DNA of 10,491 nucleotides from Muribaculaceae bacterium (GTDB taxonomy: Bacteria; Bacteroidota; Bacteroidia; Bacteroidales; Muribaculaceae), in NCBI GenBank assembly GCA_029051445.1, contig JAIDKP010000106.1, positions 1-10,491 on the forward strand. Reading direction: 5' to 3'. Made by a program: the position numbers and the translations under genes. Every line of letters starts with the position of its first letter. Positions within the stretch are counted from its first letter, which is position 1. A model generated the notes under the pieces. It was not told the origin of the DNA, did no database searches, and saw only the letters and a list, made by a program, of their open reading frames with translations. Shown here piece after piece: positions 1 through 6,982 of this stretch.

Positions 1-53
1 ATCGTTATAAGCTCAAATAAACAACCTTTATTTTACTCATTATAAAACATTTA

Positions 54-62
54 CCCCCCCCC
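54..62. repeat. Poly-C homopolymer run (9 C)
   Basis: Nine consecutive C residues sit in otherwise AT-rich DNA, about 45 bases upstream of the weak -33 element. Homopolymer runs of this length are known in other bacteria to slip during replication and alter promoter spacing or upstream elements. Here the run lies too far upstream to change the -33/-7 spacing, so any effect would act on an upstream activator site. The run itself is seen directly; the switching role is inference. Confidence 0.6.
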
Positions 63-63
63 G

Positions 64-110
64 TTTTTAACGCTTTTTAACTGTTTAATTTGCAATAAAC
101 ACACTTTAAC
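64..110 (+). repeat. Phased TTTAAC-type repeats upstream of the promoter
   Basis: TTTTTAAC occurs at 64-71 and again at 74-81, exactly 10 bases apart. Related words follow: TTTAAT at 84-89 and TTTAAC at 105-110. The 10-base step equals about one DNA helical turn, as expected for tandem sites of a regulator binding one face, but AT-rich chance repetition is also possible. The last copy overlaps the position expected for the -33 element. Confidence 0.4.
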
Positions 111-133
111 ATCGGGTATTTTTTATAGTTTTG
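105..133 (+). promoter_or_regulatory. Predicted Bacteroidetes sigma-ABfr-type promoter
   Basis: TAGTTTTG at 126-133 matches the Bacteroidetes -7 consensus TAnnTTTG exactly. A weak -33 element (TTTA, consensus TTTG) lies at 105-108, leaving a 17-base spacer, slightly shorter than usual. Transcription would start near 138-141, giving a leader of about 100 bases before the ATG at 241. The match to -7 is strong and the -33 match poor, which would fit a promoter needing an activator. It is the only clear promoter seen ahead of the six genes. Confidence 0.6.
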
Positions 134-240
134 CATGCAGAGAGACAAAGTGAGCAATTGGCAACATGTCAGTTGCTTGTTTCTGCCCCTTTTTGCATAC
201 CTAAAACGCACTACCGAATTTTACAACTTTATAACTACTA

Positions 241-855
241 ATGAATTACAACACCCATACTCCAAATGCGGCACGTTCGGCCATGTTACTGAGCCTGCTT
301 CTGCTGTTCCTTGCGATCCCGCGGACATCATCGGCACAGAGCTGGAACATGAAAACCAACTTGCTCTATGATGCAACAGCAACGATAAATCTTGGAGTCG
401 AGACAACACTTGCTCCGAAATGGAGTCTGGATCTCTCAGGCAACTTCAATGCATGGTCGATCAACGATCACAGGTGGAAACACTGGATGGTGCAGCCTGA
501 GGCACGCTATTGGTTCTGCGAGGCTTTCCATGGCCATTTTGTAGGCGCACACGCGCTTGGCGGACAATACAATGTCGGCAACATCGATCTCGGATTCAAG
601 ATGCTTGGCACCGATTTCAGAAACCTTCGCGACAAACGCTATCAGGGATGGTATGGAGGTCTCGGTGTCGCCTACGGATACTCATGGATCATCAACCGCC
701 ACTGGAACTTCGAGGCCGAGATAGGTTTCGGATGGGTCTACACACGCTACGATGTGTATCCCTGCGCCCACTGCGGCACAAAGCTCGCCAACGACAGACC
801 CCACAACTATGTGGGTCCTACAAAGGCAGCCCTCAATCTTGTGTATGTATTCTGA
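241..855 (+). CDS. DUF3575-family outer-membrane beta-barrel protein
   Basis: This 204-residue exported protein begins with a charged/polar stretch, a leucine-rich hydrophobic segment (about residues 15-27) and a likely signal peptidase I site SSA|QS after Ala32. The mature part opens with the KTNLLYDA motif typical of DUF3575, shows alternating aromatic and small residues like an 8-strand-type barrel, and ends in VYVF, a terminal aromatic as in Bam-inserted barrels. A CxxC pair (Cys175, Cys178, in YPCAHCGTK) lies in the last loop. The ATG at 241 is preferred because it keeps Arg12 as the positive n-region; an internal ATG at 283 (Met15) would remove it. It is first in the operon, 32 bases before gene 2. 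From memory, members of this family often sit ahead of Mfa1-type pilin genes. The biochemical role is unknown; an envelope or assembly role is inferred from context. Confidence 0.82.
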   Translation: MNYNTHTPNAARSAMLLSLLLLFLAIPRTSSAQSWNMKTNLLYDATATINLGVETTLAPKWSLDLSGNFNAWSINDHRWKHWMVQPEARYWFCEAFHGHFVGAHALGGQYNVGNIDLGFKMLGTDFRNLRDKRYQGWYGGLGVAYGYSWIINRHWNFEAEIGFGWVYTRYDVYPCAHCGTKLANDRPHNYVGPTKAALNLVYVF

Positions 856-887
856 TCCTCTCCAACGCTTAGAGATTTCACAGACAG

Positions 888-2345
888 ATGAAAAAATATT
901 TATATAGACTCTGCATAGCGCTTGCCGCGGCTATCCCAGCAACCGCATCGGCCAATGAAGCGCCCTTTATGGCCGCTATCGAACGCACACAACTCAACGT
1001 TACCGCTTCAAAATATGCAGTGGAGCGATCAGAGAACATGCTCTTTGTGAGCGCCGACCTCAACATTGATTCAGTGCGCCGCGGCAGCAACCGCGAGCTC
1101 TGGATCAAGCCCGAAGTCGTGGCCACATCAAAGACCGAACAGCTGCCTGCTGTAGTGCTTGCCGGACGCAACCGCTTCTATCAGGCGCAGCGTCGCGAGC
1201 TTCCCGCCAAAGAGAACTTCACGCTTCTGCGCGACAACTACAAGGACCAGACCTACACATACAACGCCACTGTCCCCTATGAGAAATGGATGCACGGTGC
1301 CGAACTGAAGCTCATAGTTGAACTGCGCGGATGTTGCTCCGACTCGATCGAACGCCAGGAGATCCTGCTCACGCATATCAACGTAGAGCCGCCGGCCCCC
1401 CAGCGTTTCATACCCGTCTACAACTGGATCACTCCGCAGGCCGAGGCTGTCAAGACCCGCGAGCTGCGCGGACAGGCCTATATCGACTTCCCGGTCAATA
1501 AGATCGTGATATATCCCGAATACCGCCGCAACACAGTCGAGCTGGCCAAGATACGCGCCACGATCGACTCGGTGCACCAGGATCCCGACATCAAGATCAC
1601 AGCTCTGTCGATCAAGGGTTATGCATCGCCCGAGGGTCCGTGGAACAACAACGTGCGTCTTGCCAAAGGCCGTACAGCCGCCCTCAAGACCTATGTCGAG
1701 GAGCTTTACCACTTCCAGAAAGACTTTATCCAAACCGATTTCGATCCTGAGGACTGGGGCGGCCTGCGTGCCTATGTGGAGAAGAGCAATATCGCCAACC
1801 GCGAGGGCATCCTCTCGCTTATCGACTCGTCGCTCGAGCCCGATGCCAAGGATGCCAAGATCAAGTCGACATACCCGCAACAGTATGCGTTCCTTCTCGC
1901 CGAAGTATATCCGGCACTCCGCCACTCCGACTATCGCATCGAGTACACTATCCGCTCGTTCAGCGATGTCAACGAGATACTTGAACTGGTGAAGACGCGC
2001 CCGCAGAAGCTTTCGCTTCAGGAATTCTTCCTTGCGGCAAAGAGTGTAGAGCCGGGAAGCGACATCTACAACGACATTTTTGAGACGGCAGTGCGCATGT
2101 ACCCTGACAGCGAGGTAGCCAACCTCAATGCCGCAAACGCCGCCATGGGTCGCGGCGACTATGCCGCAGCAGCCCGCTACATAGCCAAGGCCGGCGATGA
2201 CGCTACAGCGATATATGCGGCCGGCGTGCTTGCAGCACTTCAGGGCGACTACGCCAAGGCCCGGGAGAACTTCGAGGCAGCAGCCCGACTCAAAGTAGCC
2301 GACGCTCCAGCCGCTCTCCGTCAGCTCGACGACATGCAGAAATAA
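888..2345 (+). CDS. DUF3868 / OmpA-like / TPR periplasmic protein of the fimbrial operon
   Basis: This 485-residue protein has a signal peptide ending ASA|NE after Ala22. Residues about 25-170 are beta-rich and fit the DUF3868 N-terminal domain. Residues about 196-360 form an OmpA-like domain, shown by YIDFPVNK followed by IKGYASPEG (242-250) and an N..RLAKGR pattern (255-262). In E. coli OmpA the peptidoglycan (DAP) contacts are an Asp in the GYTD motif and an Arg in the LSERR motif; here Arg262 fits the latter, while ASPEG has no Asp at the equivalent place, a variant frequent in Bacteroidetes. Residues about 396-470 hold two TPR-like helical pairs (GRGDYAAAARY and LQGDYAKARENF). It may link an outer-membrane component to the cell wall or scaffold pilin export. 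That is inferred from domains and from its position between the barrel and the major pilin; the exact function is not known. Confidence 0.83.
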   Translation: MKKYLYRLCIALAAAIPATASANEAPFMAAIERTQLNVTASKYAVERSENMLFVSADLNIDSVRRGSNRELWIKPEVVATSKTEQLPAVVLAGRNRFYQAQRRELPAKENFTLLRDNYKDQTYTYNATVPYEKWMHGAELKLIVELRGCCSDSIERQEILLTHINVEPPAPQRFIPVYNWITPQAEAVKTRELRGQAYIDFPVNKIVIYPEYRRNTVELAKIRATIDSVHQDPDIKITALSIKGYASPEGPWNNNVRLAKGRTAALKTYVEELYHFQKDFIQTDFDPEDWGGLRAYVEKSNIANREGILSLIDSSLEPDAKDAKIKSTYPQQYAFLLAEVYPALRHSDYRIEYTIRSFSDVNEILELVKTRPQKLSLQEFFLAAKSVEPGSDIYNDIFETAVRMYPDSEVANLNAANAAMGRGDYAAAARYIAKAGDDATAIYAAGVLAALQGDYAKARENFEAAARLKVADAPAALRQLDDMQK

Positions 2346-2380
2346 CCGCCTGCCAAATGGCCAATCATCACACTTCAGAC

Positions 2381-2393
2381 AAAAAGAAAAAGA
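2381..2393 (+). promoter_or_regulatory. A-rich translation-enhancing tract before the major pilin start
   Basis: A 13-base run of A with two single G residues ends 7 bases before the ATG at 2401. Bacteroidetes rarely use Shine-Dalgarno sequences and rely instead on A-rich, unstructured upstream DNA. It is the most A-rich intergenic tract in the operon and stands before the gene expected to need the highest translation. The role is inference. Confidence 0.35.
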
Positions 2394-2400
2394 CATATCT

Positions 2401-4629
2401 ATGAAAAAACTTAAAACCCTGCTCTACGGATTTTTTGCCGCAGCAATGATTGCCGGCTGCTCACAGGACGAGATACCCGGTAACGGGACTGACACGCCCG
2501 GCACAGGCGAGAACGACGGCGAAGGCTACTACACTTCGCTCAACATACTCATGCCCAACGGCAAGAACATGTCGCGCAGCGTCACGACAGATCCCGACGG
2601 CAATGGTTCGTCGACATCGAGCGACGGCATTGAAGTCGGCTCTGAGGCCGAGAACAAGGTGACCAGCGCTCTTATCGTGCTTGCAAAATACGCGCCCGGC
2701 AATGCGGCCGAGAATTTCGGTTTCATCGCGGCCGCCGAAGTGCAGTCAAGCCATCTGGTCGACATGACTGTCTCGGGTGACAAAGCCTACAAGGCTCTGG
2801 CCCGCATCCAAAAGACCAATCTCAGCCTTTTCTACGACCAGCTCGAGGGGAACGGCATCGACAAACCGATCGTGTATGTGTTTGTGTTCTGCAACCCGAC
2901 TAAGGATCTTTCCGACATGTTCACAAGCGCGCACACCACATACGGCGACACCAACTGGATCAACAGCGAGTGCGTTGTAAGGCAGGGCGTACAGGGACAG
3001 CCTAACATCAACATAGGCATCTGGGGCGCCAACTCGTTCCTGATGAACAACGTGAGCCTCACAACCCGCGAGCTTCCGGCTTCGATACTCGACTGGGAGA
3101 ACTTCGACAAGGCAGAGACTCCGTTCCATCTGAGCCAGAACAACGCCACAGCCACCAACCCCAATCTTCCCGACAACTCGACCGAAAAACGCGGCGCAGT
3201 GCGCATGGAGCGCTCGGTTGCACGTTTCGACTTCAAGGACGGCAGTAAGAATGGCGACCAGCGTTATGACGTGCTTTTCCACAGCCATCAGGGTGTGGCT
3301 CAGGACGGCGAGAACGGCACAGCCTACGAGCCTCTGGTGAGCATCGAGCTGCAGCGCATGGCACTGGTGAACATGAGCAACAGGTTCTATTATCTGCGCC
3401 GTGTATCGGACAACGGTCTTGTCACCGGCGACAAATACCGTATCTGCTCTCCGGAGCTTCCCTGGCAGCGTGTCAACGGCAAGTATGAGCAGGGCAACTA
3501 TGTAGTGGGACCGTATGCCGACATTTTCTATGCAGGCGAACTCACGACCGGTTTCTCGACCTATTTCAATTATCCGTTCTTTGACGACAACGGCACTTTC
3601 AACAACTCGACCATGGCTACCGACCAGTGGGACGCATACATGATCAAGGATGTGCTTGCCGGAACTGTGAAGGACAATTACAAGGGCAAAAACGATTATA
3701 CCGTATGGCGTTATGTCACCGAGAACGTGATACCCGACGGCCCGTCGAAGCAGGTGAACGGTATTTCCACCGGTATTATCTTCAAGGGCCGCATGCTCAG
3801 CGGAGACCACGCCTACAGCGATCAGCTCCACGGCACGGAGTCGTACTGGGAGCAGAATTACCACAAGAATCTCGCGCTCTGCCTCGACGGCAAAGAGTTT
3901 GAGGTGAACGGTGTAAAGCACGCTCCCCTCGCAGGCAACTCGAAAGAGGATCCTATACTGTATTATCTCGACGGCTCACTCTACATGACATGGAACCACA
4001 TACGCCGCGCAGCCATACAGGCGGCAGTGAACATGACCGCATCGGGAGTGCAGATCAACCGCTCCAACAGCCTCTACCGCGCAGTGTTCGGCGAGGGTGC
4101 GATCCCTCCGGGCAACACCTACATATCGCCTGACGGCAGCTCACAGCCGATCAACGACCCGAGCTGGAACAGCGACACTGAATCGGCAGCCTATAAGCTC
4201 TACGCGCAGAGCGCCGACTACGCATGGTCGCAGTGGGATGCCGCCGGAAAGCCTGTCAACGAGATCGGCCAGGCCGCTCCTGCCACTCTGGCAGCAATGC
4301 GCCAGGCAGTGACCGCCGCCGGCATCAGCATCTACCAGAGCAGCATCGACAACGGCAATGCCGGCTACTACTGCTACTATTACTACTGGAACCGCCACAA
4401 CGACAATGGTCTGAACGGCATCATGGGTCCGATGGAGTTTGATGTGGTGCGCAACAATGTCTACAAGCTGTCGGTCGACAAGATCAGCCGCCTGGGTCAT
4501 CCGCGTATCCCCGACAACGATCCCGACGATCCCACTCCCGATACCCCCGACGAGTCATCGCTTATCTATCTTGACGTAAATGTCCAGGTTACCCCGTGGG
4601 CAGTGCGCGTCAACTCGATAGAATTCTAA
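2401..4629 (+). CDS. mfa1: Mfa1-family major fimbrillin (shaft subunit) lipoprotein
   Basis: This is the probable polymer-forming subunit of a type V pilus. The lipobox IAGC places the lipidated cysteine at Cys20. A first strand (about 43-51) is followed by a flexible Gly/Ser/Asp-rich loop with Arg59 (MSR|SV), a plausible site for the trypsin-like cleavage that removes strand A1 and opens the donor-strand groove. The C-terminus carries family hallmarks: a tyrosine-rich segment running into WNRHNDNG (656-670), GIMGPMEFDVVRNNVYKL (673-690), an Asp/Pro-rich linker (704-718) and a final strand VTPWAVRVNSIEF that would act as the donor strand. At 742 residues it is considerably longer than P. gingivalis Mfa1 (about 563), with extra sequence between about 360 and 640. 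Third gene of the operon, 51 bases before the anchor gene. The symbol is given by family; orthology to one P. gingivalis gene is not claimed. Confidence 0.9.
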   Translation: MKKLKTLLYGFFAAAMIAGCSQDEIPGNGTDTPGTGENDGEGYYTSLNILMPNGKNMSRSVTTDPDGNGSSTSSDGIEVGSEAENKVTSALIVLAKYAPGNAAENFGFIAAAEVQSSHLVDMTVSGDKAYKALARIQKTNLSLFYDQLEGNGIDKPIVYVFVFCNPTKDLSDMFTSAHTTYGDTNWINSECVVRQGVQGQPNINIGIWGANSFLMNNVSLTTRELPASILDWENFDKAETPFHLSQNNATATNPNLPDNSTEKRGAVRMERSVARFDFKDGSKNGDQRYDVLFHSHQGVAQDGENGTAYEPLVSIELQRMALVNMSNRFYYLRRVSDNGLVTGDKYRICSPELPWQRVNGKYEQGNYVVGPYADIFYAGELTTGFSTYFNYPFFDDNGTFNNSTMATDQWDAYMIKDVLAGTVKDNYKGKNDYTVWRYVTENVIPDGPSKQVNGISTGIIFKGRMLSGDHAYSDQLHGTESYWEQNYHKNLALCLDGKEFEVNGVKHAPLAGNSKEDPILYYLDGSLYMTWNHIRRAAIQAAVNMTASGVQINRSNSLYRAVFGEGAIPPGNTYISPDGSSQPINDPSWNSDTESAAYKLYAQSADYAWSQWDAAGKPVNEIGQAAPATLAAMRQAVTAAGISIYQSSIDNGNAGYYCYYYYWNRHNDNGLNGIMGPMEFDVVRNNVYKLSVDKISRLGHPRIPDNDPDDPTPDTPDESSLIYLDVNVQVTPWAVRVNSIEF

Positions 4630-4680
4630 TACAGCGTCCAACACGCATCACACACACAACTTATTATCACGTTTTTTACG

Positions 4681-5700
4681 ATGAACATTCTGCGGAATAA
4701 GTTTTACAGAACCATCATGGGCGCGGTGACGATCGCCGCGTCCATGCTCGGGCTCAGCTCATGCGGGGCGATCAACGACGATCTGCCTCCGTGTCCCGAA
4801 GGGGTCGCGCTGAGGTTTGTGTTTGACTACAACATGGAGTTTGCCAATGCGTTTCCCTCGCAGGTCGACTGCCTGACACTGCTTGTTTATGACGCAGACG
4901 GCAACTACATCACCACCCGCACCGAGACCACCCAGGTGCTCGCCGACGAGAACTGGCGCATGGTGATCGATCTGCCAGCCGGAAAGAGCTACCATTTTGT
5001 AGCCTACGGCGGTCTTGAGTGCCCGAAGTCGACATTCGGCTTTGTCAACACTCCCGCCTCCGGCTCAACCCTGCAGCAGCTTCAGGTGTCGATGGACGCC
5101 GAATGCATTGACGCAGATCCCGGCAAGGAGCTTCACCCGCTCTTCTACGGCGACCTTGACATGACCGTGCCCGCCGGAGCACTCGACTACACCGCAGGTA
5201 CAGTGTACATGATGCGCGACACCAACACTCTGCGCATCCTGCTGCAGAACGTCGACGGCACTCCGTGCAATGCAGAGGATTTCGTATTCAAAATCACCGA
5301 CAACAACACTCTCTTCAACTACGATAATTCAGTCATCGCCACCCCGTCGGGCATAACCTATTCGCCATATGTCACCGGACAGGCCGGTGCCGGACTTACC
5401 GAGGATGGCGACGACGCGCTGCTGGCCTACGCCGAGTTTTCGCTCTCACGTCTCACAGAGCATTCGGGCGCACGCCTGACGATCTCCAACGCAGTCTCTG
5501 GCGAGCCGGTTCTGTCGATCCCGCTTGTCAACTATCTGCTGCTGCTCCGCAGCCAGCAGTTCGCAACAATGGGCGACCAGGAGTTTCTTGACCGCGAGCA
5601 CCGCTGGAACATGATACTTTTCCTCGAACAGGGTCGCTGGATCGACACACGCATCGTGATCAATGACTGGATTGTACGCATCAATCATGCCGACTTATGA
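4681..5700 (+). CDS. mfa2: FimB/Mfa2-family fimbrial anchor lipoprotein
   Basis: This 339-residue lipoprotein is the likely base anchor that terminates pilus growth and holds the fibre in the outer membrane. The lipobox LSSC gives Cys28. Directly after it come NDDLPPCPEGVALRFVFDY and QVDCLTLLVYDADG, the conserved opening of the FimB/Mfa2 family; Cys38 and Cys64 are the usual conserved pair. A short GKSYHFVAYGG motif (101-111) ends the first sandwich. The C-terminus has the family's REHRWNMILFL (305-315) and VINDWIVRIN (326-335) strands. In P. gingivalis, loss of FimB or Mfa2 gives overlong, shed fimbriae. The stop overlaps the next gene's start in ATGA, suggesting translational coupling. Composition matches the shaft gene. 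It lies directly after the major pilin, as in known mfa loci. Confidence 0.9.
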   Translation: MNILRNKFYRTIMGAVTIAASMLGLSSCGAINDDLPPCPEGVALRFVFDYNMEFANAFPSQVDCLTLLVYDADGNYITTRTETTQVLADENWRMVIDLPAGKSYHFVAYGGLECPKSTFGFVNTPASGSTLQQLQVSMDAECIDADPGKELHPLFYGDLDMTVPAGALDYTAGTVYMMRDTNTLRILLQNVDGTPCNAEDFVFKITDNNTLFNYDNSVIATPSGITYSPYVTGQAGAGLTEDGDDALLAYAEFSLSRLTEHSGARLTISNAVSGEPVLSIPLVNYLLLLRSQQFATMGDQEFLDREHRWNMILFLEQGRWIDTRIVINDWIVRINHADL

Positions 5701-6956
5701 TGAGAACCAGACTATCTTATCTGCTTATCGCTCCACTGCTCATGCTTTGTGCCGCATGCGTCTCGGAAGAGGGTGTGCCTGAAGAGGTGACCACTACCGA
5801 GATGACACTGCGCATGAAGATCAACATGGGTCTGGAGGAAAACACACCGACTGCCCGCGCCGACAAGGGCGAGCCAGACAGATATGATCCCGCGTCGGGT
5901 AAGTTTGAGGAGATCGCCACACTCCGCGTCATCATACTTCACGGAACGGACCGCGAGGTAGAAGGCGCACGCCTGGTGGCTACTTCCTCTGACGGCACTC
6001 CGCTCAACGACAATCTTGAATTCAAAGTAGCCTCCAACGAGAAGAAGACAATCGTGCTGATCGCCAACGAGGAGTCGCTCACGCCTCCCGCCGGAGTCAA
6101 AGGCATGAGTGTGTCGGAGTATCTCGACCAGTTTGCCCAAAAAGGCACCAAGATCTCCGACTCGCAATGGAAACAGCTGAATGAATGGAAAGTGGAAATG
6201 CCCGATTTCAATCCATCGGTGCCGGAGTTAGAACAGACATATACCAAGAGCCTGTTTTCAACGACCGGTCTAAATCCGCGTCTGCCACTTACAGAAATCT
6301 GGGAAATCGAAACTCTATCTGAGGCACAACGCCAAAACAAGACCGATGAAGTGCAGGAGGTGACTCTGTTTATGACGCGCGCAGCCGCCAAGGCCACATT
6401 TCACTTCGACATCGATCCGTCGTACAGCGGATCGGGAAGTAAGGTAACCGGAATCAGATTCTGGGGTGTAGCCCCCATCCAGACTGTATTCCCGCAGAAC
6501 GCTGTTTACAGTCCGGCGAAATATACCGCCAGCGGCGAGCCCAATGTAGTGGCCGACGGCAAGCGTTTCATAACATATTTCACCCCTGCTGATCTCACGT
6601 TTCCCGGAACGTTCCTTATCGACATGTCGGAGGATCCGGTAGAAATCAAGCCCTATGGCGAGCAGGACGCACCTGTGCGCGGCCCGATCTATTTCGCCGA
6701 ATACAGATTCCCACAAGACGACCGTTTAGATTTCACTGTGGCCGTAGAACTTGACGGAAACGACAACTGGCTTGAAGCGCAACCGCTTACCGATAACATA
6801 CTTCTCATTAACGGCATTTTTAACGCCATCGCCCGCAACACCCACCTGGAAATCCACATCACCTTCGGTAGCAGTGGCATAACATGCACAACGGAAGTCC
6901 TGCCATACATCGGGGTCGACCTGAAACCTTCATTCGGATTTGACGAGCTGAAATAA
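5697..6956 (+). CDS. Accessory fimbrillin-like lipoprotein (Mfa3/FimC-type minor subunit)
   Basis: This 419-residue lipoprotein has a hydrophobic N-terminus ending LCAAC (Cys21). A first strand (TEMTLRMKINM, 35-45) is followed by a Thr/Arg loop with Arg54 (TAR|ADKG), the place where a trypsin-like protease would cut a type V pilin. The middle shows a fimbrillin-like FMTRAAAKATFHFDID motif (225-240). The end reads ARNTHLEIHITFG, then VLPYIGVDLKPSFGFDELK, resembling the C-terminal strand of accessory subunits such as Mfa3 or FimC (recalled similarity, not searched). The start ATG at 5697 overlaps the anchor stop by 4 bases; a second ATG at 5700 overlaps it by one, and either would keep coupling. 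It probably joins the shaft to the tip. Sampled GC falls from about 50-53% early to 45-47% late, intermediate between its neighbours. The exact position in the fibre is inferred. Confidence 0.8.
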   Translation: MMRTRLSYLLIAPLLMLCAACVSEEGVPEEVTTTEMTLRMKINMGLEENTPTARADKGEPDRYDPASGKFEEIATLRVIILHGTDREVEGARLVATSSDGTPLNDNLEFKVASNEKKTIVLIANEESLTPPAGVKGMSVSEYLDQFAQKGTKISDSQWKQLNEWKVEMPDFNPSVPELEQTYTKSLFSTTGLNPRLPLTEIWEIETLSEAQRQNKTDEVQEVTLFMTRAAAKATFHFDIDPSYSGSGSKVTGIRFWGVAPIQTVFPQNAVYSPAKYTASGEPNVVADGKRFITYFTPADLTFPGTFLIDMSEDPVEIKPYGEQDAPVRGPIYFAEYRFPQDDRLDFTVAVELDGNDNWLEAQPLTDNILLINGIFNAIARNTHLEIHITFGSSGITCTTEVLPYIGVDLKPSFGFDELK

Positions 6957-6961
6957 ATCAA

Positions 6962-6978
6962 TCACAATCTTCTTGTGA
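6962..6978 (+). promoter_or_regulatory. Short perfect hairpin between accessory and tip genes
   Basis: TCACAA at 6962-6967 and TTGTGA at 6973-6978 form a perfect 6-bp dyad around a 5-base loop, inside the 26-base gap before the last gene. No U-tract follows, so it is not a complete terminator. It could be an RNA processing or stability element that sets the ratio of tip protein to upstream genes, an operator, or chance. Confidence 0.35.
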
Positions 6979-6982
6979 ATTA

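Larger units (their letters stand above)
1..240. other. AT-rich non-coding leader and promoter region of the pilus operon
   Basis: No convincing gene is seen before position 241. The stretch is very AT-rich compared with the genes that follow. It contains a poly-C run (54-62), repeated TTTAAC words (66-110), a Bacteroidetes-type -7 box (126-133), and a small hairpin in the presumed 5' leader (161-176). A frame open from 135 runs into gene 1 in another reading frame and begins at or before the predicted transcription start, so it is not taken as a gene. Confidence 0.7.

Noticed and set aside
161..176. Small hairpin GCAAC/GTTGC in the 5' leader as a riboswitch or attenuator
   Set aside because: The stem is only 5 bp, has a competing alternative pairing, is not directly followed by a T run, and matches no riboswitch pattern I know.
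4..235. Inverted repeat GTTATAA (4-10) / TTATAAC (229-235) flanking the promoter, as for an invertible promoter
   Set aside because: Only 7 bp in AT-rich DNA and not extendable, far shorter than known invertase sites, with no recombinase gene in the window.
135..371. Open frame of 78 codons across the leader and the start of gene 1
   Set aside because: It starts at or before the predicted transcription start, overlaps gene 1 out of frame, and its product has no recognisable signal or domain.
1128..2396. Long antisense open frame (422 codons) opposite the OmpA-like gene
   Set aside because: This is a shadow of GC-rich codons on the coding strand. The product has odd composition with scattered Cys and His and no domain, and the sense frame has a clear signal peptide and motifs.
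2746..3921. Long antisense open frame (391 codons) opposite the major pilin gene
   Set aside because: Same cause: a mirror of the biased sense codons, with no start context or recognisable family.
4509..4554. GATCCC-like short repeats near the 3' end of the major pilin gene
   Set aside because: These simply encode the Asp/Pro-rich linker before the donor strand, common in this family; copies are irregular and stay in frame.
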